DNA of 64,000 nucleotides, from NCBI GenBank assembly GCA_963822695.1, contig CAWGJH010000016.1, positions 186,001 to 250,000 of the forward strand, written 5' to 3'. The position numbers were made by a program, and so were the translations under genes. The stretch comes from GCA-003244245 sp963822695. GTDB taxonomy: Bacteria > Actinomycetota > Actinomycetes > Mycobacteriales > Pseudonocardiaceae. This document shows positions 8,294 through 16,017 of the stretch, piece after piece. The first letter of the stretch is position 1. Each line of letters starts with the position of its first letter. Under the pieces are notes generated by a model, which worked only from the letters and a program-made list of their open reading frames with translations, had not been told where the DNA came from and made no database searches.

Positions 8294-8431
8294 ATGTTAG
8301 TCTCAGACATCTTCAGAAGTGGTCTCTTTAGCAGTGACCATGACCATGACCACGACCGTGATCGTGACCGTGACCGTGACCGCAGGCACGAGCGTCGCCA
8401 CCACCACCGCCGTCACCACGACGACGACTAA
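8294..8431 (+). CDS. 45-residue His/Asp/Arg-rich peptide
   Basis: A small gene with a strong ribosome binding site (AAGGAGAG, 6 bases before ATG). The product has a short ordinary leader (MLVSDIFRSGLFSS) and then a low-complexity tail: alternating DHDHDH, then DRDRDRDRD, then RHERRHHHRRHHDDD. The tail is encoded by a six-base tandem repeat (GACCAT / GACCGT). The family is not recognised. The His/Asp run would be expected to bind metal ions, and the leader-plus-tail layout also resembles a small modified-peptide precursor; neither is shown. The gene is a tight unit between a leader hairpin and a 21-bp terminator, which supports real expression. Confidence 0.65.
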   Translation: MLVSDIFRSGLFSSDHDHDHDRDRDRDRDRRHERRHHHRRHHDDD

Positions 8432-8447
8432 GGGCAGCCCTGCGAGC

Positions 8448-8495
8448 GCGTGAGCGGTGGCCTCCACTCCCGTCAGTGGAGGCCACCGCTCACGC
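8448..8495 (+). terminator. Perfect 21-bp hairpin terminator
   Basis: GCGTGAGCGGTGGCCTCCAC and one more base (8448-8468) pair perfectly with 8475-8495 around the 6-base loop CCCGTC. It begins 16 bases after the stop of the small His/Asp/Arg-rich gene and is the strongest hairpin in the window. Confidence 0.85.
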
Positions 8496-8634
8496 CAGAT
8501 CCAGAGAATGAGGGGTTGAACCCTGGGCAGGTCCGATGCGCTCGCGCTTTGATGGCGGTTAGTTCGCGCCCTGAGACATAGGGGGTGTTAGTTTACTCCT
8601 GCTGTTCACCGACTTGCTGACTTGGTTCAGCAGG

Positions 8635-8925
8635 TGGAGGCGAGAGGGATTCGTCGGTGCTGGGTTTACCTGGTCGGTGAGATCCAGGCGGTGACCGAGT
8701 ACCAGTCGCAGGAAGGCAAGGCGCGCAACCGGGCCGGTTCGGCCTCGATTGGATGAGGTGACGGGGCACCCGCTGTTCCGCGGAACCCTCGCTGACCCCT
8801 CTGTGGCGAAGGACCGCGAGAAGCTGGTCACGGTGGAGTTCGCCTGTGCGCACCAGCCGGTCCACCGGAGGCCCTCACCGAGGCTGCTGTTTCGGCCGGT
8901 GGTGCTGGAAGGAAGGCTCTCCTGA
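8635..8925 (+). pseudogene. Broken copy of the integrative-element hypothetical at 14361-14813
   Basis: The frame at ~8740-8925 reads PRLDEVTGHPLFRGTLADPS, then KDREKLVTVEFACAHQP and FRPVVLEG, before a stop. It matches the intact reading at 14482-14655 nearly residue for residue, and the DNA is clearly duplicated. Upstream, VYLVGEIQAVTEYQSQEGK is in a shifted frame. The small size and element context recall the Pra-like accessory proteins of actinomycete integrative elements, which is an inference. There is no usable start. Confidence 0.6.
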
Positions 8926-8965
8926 CGTTACTGCGGGTACTGTTGATGTTGCTGTGGGTAACTGT

Positions 8966-9489
8966 TCATGATCGTCCGGGGAGGGGTGGGCAGAGGCCGC
9001 CGCGGGTGAGGTCGGCCATGGCGATGAGTGATTTGGGGCTGTGGTAGCCGTAGGCGCGTCGGGTCAGTAACCGCAGGTGGGTGTTGGTGGCCTCGGATCT
9101 GGCGTTGGAGAGGTTGTGTTCGACGGCGTTGAGGATGAGGTCCCGGAAGCGGGTGATCGTCTTGGCGAGTCGGGCGAAAGCGGGGATGCGGCTGCGCTGG
9201 GCCCAGGAGATCCAGCCGGCCAGCAGTGCCTTGGCTTCGGGTAGATCGACTTGGAAGATCATGCGGAGTTGTTCTTTGAGCAGGTAGGCCCGATACAGTG
9301 CGCGACGTTGTCCTTGGCGATGGCGGCCAGGGTGGTGCGCTGGTCACTGGTGAGCTCGGGTGGGTTTTTCAGCAGTGCCCACCGGGTGTATTTGATCGTG
9401 GTGGCTTGGTCGGCGCGTCCGGTGCGGCGCAGCTCGGCGGCCAGGGTTCTGATGGCACACCCCAGGACCGGGTTCGGCGCCTCTCTGTG
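8966..9489 (-). pseudogene. ISL3 family transposase, 5'-truncated and frameshifted
   Basis: The surviving C-terminal half reads TIKYTRWALLKNPPEL, then LYRAYLLKEQLRMIFQVD, LAGWISWAQRSRIPAF and NARSEATNTHLRLLTRRAYG. This is the end of an ISL3 DDE transposase; the Glu in SEATN is likely the last catalytic residue. One base is missing near 9290 (KDNVA to LYRAY), and similarity stops abruptly near 9489, so the N-terminal half with the first Asp residues is gone. No terminal repeats were recognised. It is a dead IS remnant beside the membrane-protein gene that the ISAzo13-type element interrupts. Confidence 0.75.
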
Positions 9490-9577
9490 TCGCGTGGATC
9501 TTGATGTTGGGGACAGCAGACCTCTGGCCTGCCGGTGATAGCTGGCCGAGAGTCGCGCTCCTTGCAATAATCTCCCG

Positions 9578-10018
9578 GTGGCGGAAATTACAGAGGAAGT
9601 CGGGCAGCCGGGCCAGTCGCTCGACGCGCTCAGAGCGGAACTGGACACGTTGCGGCGGCGAGTGGCTGTTACAGACGAGGAGGTAGATCTCCTCCAGGTC
9701 GAAGCCGCTAAGCACAAACGCAAGTGGTACCGCGAACCGAGCGTACTGGTCGCCGCACTAGCGCTCATTGTATCAATAGCGACGTTCGTCGCCGGCCAGG
9801 CCAACCTCATTTCGGACCGGAAGATCCAGGACCGTAGCCAGCTCTCCCGTCTCATCGGACAGCTGCCGCCCGCCCTAGCTCAGTCCGGGAACCCAAGTTC
9901 CCTGGCTTCCGACTCCGCACTGCTAGTCGCTAGTAATGCTGCCGCATTGATCGACAGGCTCGGTCCGGAGGAGTCCACAGCTTCCGAAAAAATCGAGGTC
10001 GCGGAGGGTTTGGGACCC
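9578..10018 (+). pseudogene. Membrane protein gene, 5' part, interrupted by IS
   Basis: The GTG at 9578 opens a reading frame with an N-terminal coiled coil (LDALRAELDTLRRRVAVTDE, residues ~15-50), a single membrane segment (VLVAALALIVSIATFVAG, residues ~58-75) and a helical region to residue 147. An insertion sequence then enters at 10019. Joining GGACCC at 10013-10018 directly to 11411 restores one open frame of 285 residues, so the gene was intact before the insertion. The family is not recognised. In its present state only a truncated ~150-residue product ending in VFK could be made. Confidence 0.7.
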
Positions 10019-11404
10019 GTATTTAAATAAAGTACTTTATATGGAGAATTCGCGAGCTCCCGCTCCGCCTGGTTCGTGAATCACAGTTCTGTAACTCTTG
10101 GAGTTCTTCGCGTGTCGTCTCCGTTGCTTGCGGTTCACTGCGAGTAGTTTCCGGGCATGTTGACTTCTTTCACTGTAACCGACGAGAATTTGTCCTTCTT
10201 CTTCGGGGAGGTTCTGCCTCATCTGGATGAGCGGCAGCGAAGGATAATAACTGGTGTCGCGGCTCGTACGTTAGGTCACGGTGGAGTGAAGGCGGTGGCT
10301 GTTGCGTCGGGTTTGTCTTTGTTGACAGTTCAGAATGGCGCACTGGCGGTAGATGCTGGGATTGAGCCGTCGGATCGGGTACGGGCACCGGGCGCCGGGC
10401 GAAAACTGGCGGAGAAGTCCATGCCGGGTCTCGTGGGTGCTCTGGATGACTTGGTGGAACCGGGTAGTCGCGGGGATCCCGAATGTGCGTTGCGGTGGAC
10501 GACGAAATCGACTCGAAATCTGGCCGACGAGCTCACCGAACGGGGATTCGCGGTCACCCATTCGGTGGTGGCCAAGTTGCTTGCCGCCATGGGGTACAGC
10601 TTGCAGGCGGCTCGCAAATTCGCCGAGGGCACCGATCATCCGGATCGGGATGCGCAGTTCCGCTATCTGACTGGTCTCGTCGAGCGGTTCCGGGCTGCGG
10701 GCGAGCCTGTGATCAGCGTAGACGCAAAGAAGAAGGAACTCATCGGTAACTACGCTCCGGCAGGACGACAATGGCGGCCGGCCGGGCAGCCGGTGGAGAC
10801 CAACACACACGACTTCCCCGATCCAGAACTGGGCAAGGCAGTTCCATACGGCGTGTACGACGTGGCCGGGGACGCCGGGTGGGTTTCGGTGGGTGACAGT
10901 TCGGATACGGCAGAGTTCGCAGTGTCAACGATTCGCCGATGGTGGACCGAGGTGGGCGCGGCGGCGTACCCCGATGCGACAAGATTACTGATCACCGCCG
11001 ACTCGGGAGGATCGAACAGTTCCCGGAGCCGGTTGTGGAAAAAAGAGATCGCGGCCTTCGCGAAAGACGCCGGGCTGGACGTCATCGTGTGTCACTTCCC
11101 ACCCGGGACGTCGAAGTGGAACAAAATCGAGCACCGCTTGTTCAGTCACATCTCCATGAACTGGCGCGGCCGTGTCCTGGAGAGTCGTGAGGTAGTGGTG
11201 AACTTGATCGCCGGCACCACGACCCGAACCGGGCTGACCGTCCGAGCCGAACTCGATCACGGCGTCTACCAGAAAGGAATCAAGGTGACCGATCATGAGA
11301 TGAAGCAGCTTCCGCTCGTCAGGCACGAATTTCACGGTGACTGGAACTACACCATAAAGAAGTCGATAGGCGAGTCGGATGGAAAAAGTGGGTAATTTAA
11401 ATAC
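10019..11404. mobile_element. ISAzo13-type insertion sequence, complete
   Basis: The element is 1386 bp. Both ends begin GTATTTAAAT (left 10019-10028; right end, inverted, 11395-11404), with weaker similarity further in. It is bounded by a 6-bp direct repeat, GGACCC, at 10013-10018 and 11405-11410, the likely target duplication. It carries one intact transposase gene. The exact repeat and intact frame imply a recent insertion. ISAzo13 assignment is from the transposase sequence. Confidence 0.85.
10157..11395 (+). CDS. ISAzo13 family transposase
   Basis: DDE-type transposase for the surrounding element, 412 residues, full length for the family and unbroken. Recognisable blocks are an N-terminal HTH-rich region (RRIITGVAARTLGHGGVKAV), then the catalytic core with ISVDAKKKELIGNYAPAGR (first Asp), LLITADSGGSNSSRSRLWKK (second Asp) and HFPPGTSKWNKIEHRLFSHI (final Glu). 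The start is the ATG at 10157; the ribosome binding site is weak, as is usual for transposases. It ends 9 bases before the element's right tip. The gene has lower GC than its neighbours. Confidence 0.9.
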   Translation: MLTSFTVTDENLSFFFGEVLPHLDERQRRIITGVAARTLGHGGVKAVAVASGLSLLTVQNGALAVDAGIEPSDRVRAPGAGRKLAEKSMPGLVGALDDLVEPGSRGDPECALRWTTKSTRNLADELTERGFAVTHSVVAKLLAAMGYSLQAARKFAEGTDHPDRDAQFRYLTGLVERFRAAGEPVISVDAKKKELIGNYAPAGRQWRPAGQPVETNTHDFPDPELGKAVPYGVYDVAGDAGWVSVGDSSDTAEFAVSTIRRWWTEVGAAAYPDATRLLITADSGGSNSSRSRLWKKEIAAFAKDAGLDVIVCHFPPGTSKWNKIEHRLFSHISMNWRGRVLESREVVVNLIAGTTTRTGLTVRAELDHGVYQKGIKVTDHEMKQLPLVRHEFHGDWNYTIKKSIGESDGKSG

Positions 11405-11827
11405 GGACCCTTGGTTGTAGGGAATAACCTACCGGAGGCTAAGAGGCTGGCGACTGCAGCCGAGCGACAGGCGACCGACGTGCTTGTGAAGCACGTCGTC
11501 GAACGCATCCTTGCGAATATCGGCTTCCGTGTAGGCGACACCGCAGGCGGTCGCAGAATTTACAGGCAAGTCATCAGCCAGCTCCAGGCGCCGCAGAACG
11601 GAAGCTATTCCCACCTGATTCGGGACCTAAATATCGCCGTTGACGAGGATCTCTGGGCATCTGATGAGTTTACTTATGCCAATAACTGTCTGAACGCAAC
11701 AGAACAACTGCGGAACGGGAATCAGGTACTCGATCAATACCCGGCAAATGTAGTCAGTGCGCAGAGGGCTCGCCTAAGCAACGTCACCAATTTCATACAC
11801 CCCTACTGCTTGGGTCTTGGGTCGTAG
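11405..11827 (+). pseudogene. Membrane protein gene, 3' part, after the IS
   Basis: A continuation of the gene begun at 9578. After the second target copy GGACCC the frame runs on as LVVGNNLPEAKRLATAAERQ and is helical and probably repeat-like (TPR-like by eye) to the stop at 11825-11827. It has no ribosome binding site or start of its own. The C-terminal half would lie on one side of the membrane as a soluble alpha-helical domain. Function unknown. Confidence 0.65.
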
Positions 11828-12518
11828 CGACAGTAGTTACTATAGCAGATCTTGATCCTGCTAAAGTTGTGACCAGTTGTCTCACTCAGTCGGGTTGTCG
11901 CCAAGCGGATCCGTCCACGGCGCTGCGCGCTCCGAACCGATCAAGGACGAACGTGCTGGCAGATCGACGCTGAAAAATGCCTGGGGCTGGCGCTCTGTTG
12001 TCCTAACAGCTGTCGTCGTAGGTTAGGGAGGGGGTGGTGCACGACGACTCGTCTCAGTTCTCGTCTCATTCATGTCTGTTCATCACGGTCCAGACACGCC
12101 AACTTTTGGCGGTGACAGGGGGAGCGCACCCTCGTGACTGCTTCCGTACGTCGCTGCGCGGAGCTTGAAAACGAGTGTAAGTCGTCACTACCCGGCCGGT
12201 GGCTTTCGATCCCATAGAGTCAAATTCGGCAGCAACGTACGGTCGGATACTCGAAGGTGAACAAGAGAAGGTCACTAGTTGAGCAAATGATGAACAGGGA
12301 ATTGTGGCAAACCTCATAAGGGGCACGCACCGGGAGGTAGACCCGTTCGGTACTGCAGCGTGTCGATCGGGTTCGAGCAGACAGACCTGTGGTCGCTGCG
12401 GCAAAGGCAGGGGGTCTGCTCCGTGACCGCCCAACCGCGACGGTGGGTCCGGTCGAGTCGACAACGAGTGAGCGAACTGGCGGGCGGGTAGGTCAGACGC
12501 CGCTGATAGCGTGGAGAC
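11828..12518. other. Gene-free stretch upstream of the XRE regulator
   Basis: I find no supported gene in these 691 bases on either strand. GC content is somewhat below the core genome. The regulator's promoter must lie at the right end; TGATAGC at ~12507-12513 could be a -10 element close to the ATG, but this is weak. No tRNA was recognised. Confidence 0.4.
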
Positions 12519-13757
12519 ATGCGCGGTGCGGGTGATCAGCTCAGCATCGGCGAGCGTATTGTCTTCTACCGGCGTCGTCGCGGACTGTCGCAGGTTGTTC
12601 TCGCTAACTTGGTAGGTCGTACTGAGGACTGGCTGAGCAAGATCGAGCGTGGCGAGCGGGAGATTCGGCGGCTTGATGTGCTCGCGGATGTGGCGCGGGC
12701 GCTTCGCGTCACGCTCGGTGATCTGCTTGGGGAGCCCGTCCTGTTGGAGGACGAAGAGGAGTATGACGACGTTCCAGCGGTTCGGGACGCGTTGATGGCT
12801 CCCCAACGGCTATCTCGAACGTTGTTTTCGTCGTCGATGCCGCTGGAATACATCGATCCAGCTCCGGTGACGCGGCTGGCTGAGGGCGCGTGGTCGAGCT
12901 ACCAGAAGGGTGACCTTGGTCAGGTCGTGACGGCGCTGCCTGGCCTGATCAAGACGACTCACCAGATGGAAGCCGCGTCGGCCGACGATGCGGTGTACCG
13001 GCGAGGCTGCGCTGCGGTCACGGCGCGGATTCACCATCTGGCCGCGACCACGCTGAGCAAGATCGGTGAGGCCGATCTCGCGTGGATCGCGGCGGAGCGA
13101 GCCATGCAGGCCGCCGACGAATCGGACGACCCGTTGGTACTGGCCTCGGCCGCCCGGTCGGGCACCCACGCGCTGCTGGCGGTCGGTCGGTTCGATGACG
13201 CCGTGGAACTGGGCGAGGTCGCTGCCCGGTGGCTGCGGCCGAGGATGAAGGCCGGTGATCCGGCGGCGTTGAGCTTGTACGGGATGCTCTATCTGCGTAC
13301 GGCGGTGGCTGCCGCCCGGCATCAGGACCGATCGACGACTACTGAGCTGCTGGCACAGGCCGGCCGCGCGGCCGATCAACTGGGCGTGGACGCGAACTAC
13401 TGGCAGACCGGCTTCGGCCCGTCCAATGTGCAGTTGCACCGGGTCTCGGCTGCGCTCGATCTGGGCGACATCCCACAGGTCATCGACTCCGCCCCGCAGA
13501 TCAACGTGGACCATCTTCCCATCGAGCGCCAAGTCACGCACCTGATTGACCTCGCCCGAGCTCTCAGCCTGGTCGCCAGGGATGATGACGCGCTGCACAG
13601 GTTGCTCAGCGCCGAGCAGAAGTCGCCGGGGATCGTGCGGCACAGTGCGGTCGTTCGGGAAGTCGTGCGGTCGATGTACCGCCGGGCGCCGGCATCGGCC
13701 GGTAAGAAGTCTTCGCCGCTGCTGGCGCTGTCCGAACGCTGTCGGGCGGTGACGTAG
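12519..13757 (+). CDS. XRE family regulator with helical C-terminal domain
   Basis: A 412-residue protein. The N-terminal HTH at residues ~10-65 is clear (ERIVFYRRRRGLSQVVLANL, then GRTEDWLSKIERGEREIRRL). Residues ~110-400 are a TPR-like array of alpha helices, the usual plan of a large actinobacterial XRE family. Such proteins are probably transcription regulators whose helical domain senses a ligand, often encoded in or beside integrative elements. It is followed after 4 bases by a flavoprotein gene, so the two are likely co-transcribed. The ATG at 12519 has no strong ribosome binding site, and a leaderless transcript is possible. Confidence 0.85.
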   Translation: MRGAGDQLSIGERIVFYRRRRGLSQVVLANLVGRTEDWLSKIERGEREIRRLDVLADVARALRVTLGDLLGEPVLLEDEEEYDDVPAVRDALMAPQRLSRTLFSSSMPLEYIDPAPVTRLAEGAWSSYQKGDLGQVVTALPGLIKTTHQMEAASADDAVYRRGCAAVTARIHHLAATTLSKIGEADLAWIAAERAMQAADESDDPLVLASAARSGTHALLAVGRFDDAVELGEVAARWLRPRMKAGDPAALSLYGMLYLRTAVAAARHQDRSTTTELLAQAGRAADQLGVDANYWQTGFGPSNVQLHRVSAALDLGDIPQVIDSAPQINVDHLPIERQVTHLIDLARALSLVARDDDALHRLLSAEQKSPGIVRHSAVVREVVRSMYRRAPASAGKKSSPLLALSERCRAVT

Positions 13758-13761
13758 CCGA

Positions 13762-14322
13762 GTGGGTTCACGGGTACTAGGTCTGGTTGGTTCCGGGTCG
13801 GGCGGAGTGGAACAGCTGCTTCCACGCCTCATTCGGCCTGCCCAGGCCGCTGGCTGGACCGTCGTGGTCACGCTCACACCGACCGCTGGCCGGTGGCTGC
13901 GGGAGTCCGGGATGCTCGCGGAGATCGAGAAGGCGTCGGGTTTTCCGGTACGCGTCGATCCGCGATCGCCGACCGAACGCAGCCCGCACCCGCCGGTGGA
14001 CTGCTATCTCGTCGCCCCGGCCTCGGCGAACACCGTCGCCAAGCTCGCCCTGGGCATTGCCGACAACCAGGCATTGACGCAAGTCAACGAGGCGATGGGC
14101 ATCCGTGGCCTGCCGGTGGTGGTGTTCCCCCGCGTCAACGCCGCACACGCCCGGCACCCGTTGTGGAACAGCCACATTGACACCTTGCGCCGGGCCGGCG
14201 TACACCTTGTTTACGGGGACGACGTGTGGCCGCTTCACGAGCCGCGCAGCGCGCCGGGACGCGAACTGCCCTGGTCAGCGGTTCTCGACGCGGTGAACGC
14301 GGCCGTTCCCATCGCGCGCTAG
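13762..14322 (+). CDS. Flavoprotein of the PPC-decarboxylase/Dfp (PASANT) family
   Basis: A 186-residue FMN-binding fold. The Gly-rich start (GLVGSGSGGVEQLL) and APASANTVAKLALGIADN, the PASANT flavin-site motif, place it with phosphopantothenoylcysteine decarboxylase-like flavoproteins. As it is a lone domain next to a regulator, a housekeeping role in coenzyme A synthesis is unlikely. The family also includes cysteine decarboxylases of peptide natural products (EpiD-like), but no precursor peptide is evident beside it. GTG start at 13762, 4 bases after the regulator's stop. The substrate is unknown. Confidence 0.8.
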   Translation: MGSRVLGLVGSGSGGVEQLLPRLIRPAQAAGWTVVVTLTPTAGRWLRESGMLAEIEKASGFPVRVDPRSPTERSPHPPVDCYLVAPASANTVAKLALGIADNQALTQVNEAMGIRGLPVVVFPRVNAAHARHPLWNSHIDTLRRAGVHLVYGDDVWPLHEPRSAPGRELPWSAVLDAVNAAVPIAR

Positions 14323-14360
14323 TCCTCTCCTCGATGTACCCGGACGGTTTGTCTGGGTAG

Positions 14361-14813
14361 TTGTCCCTACTCCGGTGTCTTCTGGTGATACCGCGCTCGA
14401 CCGGACGCGGTGAGACCAAGGTATCGGAGCGCGGAGTCTGGCTGCGGCGGCGAGCGAATTTGGTGAGTGGTGCGAGACCTCGGTTGGATGAGGTGACGGG
14501 GCACCCGTTGTTCCGGGGGACGTTCGCGGACCCGTCGGCGGAGAAGGACCGGGAGAAGTCGGTCACGGTGGAGTTCGCGTACGCGCACCAACCGGTGCCA
14601 CCGGAGGCCGTGCCGGGGCTGCCGTTTCGACCGGTGGTGCTGGAAGGCATGACCGTGCAGCCTCGCGCGGAGGCTTCCGGGCAGGCCAAGTGGCTCACCT
14701 GGGTCATCCGTGCCGTGGGCATGGCGGCCCCAGCAGCGAGCACCGGCGCGAGCGGGGCGGTGCCTGTCAGGTCGGCGGCGTCCGGGGCGGCGGCGAAGTC
14801 GGCTGCGGCCTGA
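14361..14813 (+). CDS. Integrative-element-type hypothetical protein
   Basis: The conserved core at residues ~40-115 reads PRLDEVTGHPLFRGTFADPS, KDREKSVTVEFAYAHQPVPP and FRPVVLEGMTVQPR, followed by a small-residue tail (AAPAASTGASGAVPVRSAAS). A broken second copy lies at 8635-8925. The N-terminus is doubtful: the frame upstream of residue 40 has no good ribosome binding site, and comparison with the other copy suggests part of the normal N-terminus is shifted out of frame. A GTG at 14463 is an alternative start. The layout recalls Pra-like accessory proteins of actinomycete integrative elements; function unproven. Confidence 0.5.
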   Translation: MSLLRCLLVIPRSTGRGETKVSERGVWLRRRANLVSGARPRLDEVTGHPLFRGTFADPSAEKDREKSVTVEFAYAHQPVPPEAVPGLPFRPVVLEGMTVQPRAEASGQAKWLTWVIRAVGMAAPAASTGASGAVPVRSAASGAAAKSAAA

Positions 14814-14876
14814 GGTCCGCTGCGGAAGTGACGGAAAGACCGACATGAGTGTTTCACACCATCAAGGAAGGGAGCC

Positions 14877-15107
14877 ATGATGAACTGGCACAGTTATTAT
14901 ACCGACGGTCCGAATAAGCGCCGCCGTAAGGCGATACCGGCGACGTGTGGGATGCACCGTGGTCCGATCGGTTTCGCCAACCTTCTGGTGAGCATGCAGA
15001 ACGGGTCGATTGTGTTCGATCCCCATGTCACCGGTGTCTGTGTGATCGCCCTCGATGAGGAGGGGGCTACGGCGCTGCGCAACATCTTGACGGAGTGGCT
15101 GGGGTAA
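14877..15107 (+). CDS. Small conserved hypothetical protein
   Basis: A 76-residue protein with a strong ribosome binding site (AAGGAAGGGAG, ending 4 bases before the ATG at 14877). The middle reads GPIGFANLLVSMQNGSIVFD, then PHVTGVCVIALDEEGATAL and a final helix. This looks like a compact beta-rich fold with a C-terminal helix, of a kind I associate with actinobacterial accessory regions. No function is known to me. It probably forms an operon with the small zinc-ribbon-like gene downstream. Confidence 0.65.
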   Translation: MMNWHSYYTDGPNKRRRKAIPATCGMHRGPIGFANLLVSMQNGSIVFDPHVTGVCVIALDEEGATALRNILTEWLG

Positions 15108-15197
15108 GCGGGGACGGGTAGCGGTCGCGACTGTGAGTCGTGCCGCTGTCCGACGCGCGAGACGGTCGAGATGGTCCGGGAGGGGAGGTAAGGGGTT

Positions 15198-15353
15198 ATG
15201 GGGTTACGCAGCTGGTGGGCTGGGGTAGTCGAGCGGCGTCGGGTCCGCCGGGATCGGCGGGTGCGGGGGACATGGCGGGCCTGCCGCCGGTGCGGAAGCT
15301 ACTCCGACCAGACAGGTAAGAGCGGGCTGTGCAGCGGCTGCTTGATCCTGTAA
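15198..15353 (+). CDS. 51-residue Arg-rich, zinc-ribbon-like small protein
   Basis: The ATG at 15198 follows GGGAGGTAAGGGG, a very strong ribosome binding site. The product is highly basic in its first half (VERRRVRRDRRVRGTWR) and ends with two CxxC knuckles, CRRCGSYSDQTGKSGLCSGC, which should bind one zinc. A nucleic-acid-binding accessory protein is a fair guess. It lies 90 bases after the 76-residue gene and just before the integrase remnant. Confidence 0.6.
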   Translation: MGLRSWWAGVVERRRVRRDRRVRGTWRACRRCGSYSDQTGKSGLCSGCLIL

Positions 15354-15417
15354 TAACAGACACCACACGAACGCCTAAAAGGTAATTCAACGCGCCCGGG
15401 GTGGTGTGTCAATCAGG

Positions 15418-16017
15418 TGACTCATCCGATCGCGTGGTCAAGATTATTCGGCAAATCAAGATCGTGCGTAGCCGCTTGGTGTTTGGGCCGCCGAAGCATG
15501 GCAAGACGCGCGGGAGGTCCCGCTTCCCGACAGCATCGCCTGCGCGATCCGCGCACATTGAGCAGTTCCCACCGTTGGTAGTGACGTTGCCGTGGCAGCA
15601 CCCGGATGGCGAGTTGGTCACGGCGCGACTTCTGTTGTGGACTCGAGAGGCGACCGCGCTGACCGGCACTACTTCAACCACTTCCTCTGGAAGCCCGCGC
15701 TGCGGCGTGCCGGTGTGCCGGAACCGAAGCGGGCCGAGGGATTTCACGCGCTGCGGCACTTCTATGCCTCGGTGCTGCTCGACGGTGGTGAGTCGATCAA
15801 GGCCCTGTCCGAGTACCTGGGCCACGCCGATCCGGGCTTCACGCTGCGGACCTACACGCACCTCATGCCGTCCAGCTCCGAGCGCACCCGCCGGGCCGTC
15901 GACAGCGTGTTTTGTCCATCGGAGGTCCCTGAGGTGGTTCCTCAGAGAAACGACCCCGGCACGTCCAGCGCTGGGTGTCCCGGGGTCGCCTGGCTGTCGG
16001 GCGATCAGACGTCGTAA
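15418..16017 (+). pseudogene. Tyrosine site-specific integrase remnant
   Basis: The C-terminal catalytic part of a phage/ICE-type integrase is spread over several frames: VKIIRQIKIVRSRLVFGPPK, then EVPLPDSIACAIRAH in another frame, IEQFPPLVVTLPWQHPDGE back in the first, and RHYFNHFLWKPALRRAG in a third. The last part keeps catalytic signatures ALRHFYAS (HxxR-like) and GHADPGFTLRTYTHL (the Tyr nucleophile region). At least three frameshifts and a missing N-terminus make it dead. It ends inside the last codons of glnA on the opposite strand. No att repeat or tRNA was recognised nearby. Confidence 0.8.
15951..15988 (-). terminator. Hairpin terminator downstream of glnA
   Basis: CGACCCCGG (15951-15959) pairs with CCGGGGTCG (15980-15988), and the stem continues inside through CAC/GTG and CCAG/CTGG. 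It starts 16 bases past the glnA stop. It lies within the integrase remnant's reading frame, so either the element brought it or the remnant's end was shaped around it. Confidence 0.65.

Noticed and set aside
8335..8400. A CRISPR-like array in the GACCAT/GACCGT repeats.
   Set aside because: The unit is six bases with no spacers and lies inside a coding frame; it is a codon repeat.
11828..12518. A possible tRNA (GGTTCGA-like piece near 12369) as an integration site.
   Set aside because: No acceptor or anticodon arms could be drawn around it.
12066..12806. A 246-residue minus-strand frame overlapping the XRE gene start.
   Set aside because: No ribosome binding site or recognisable domain, and it overlaps a well-supported HTH region.
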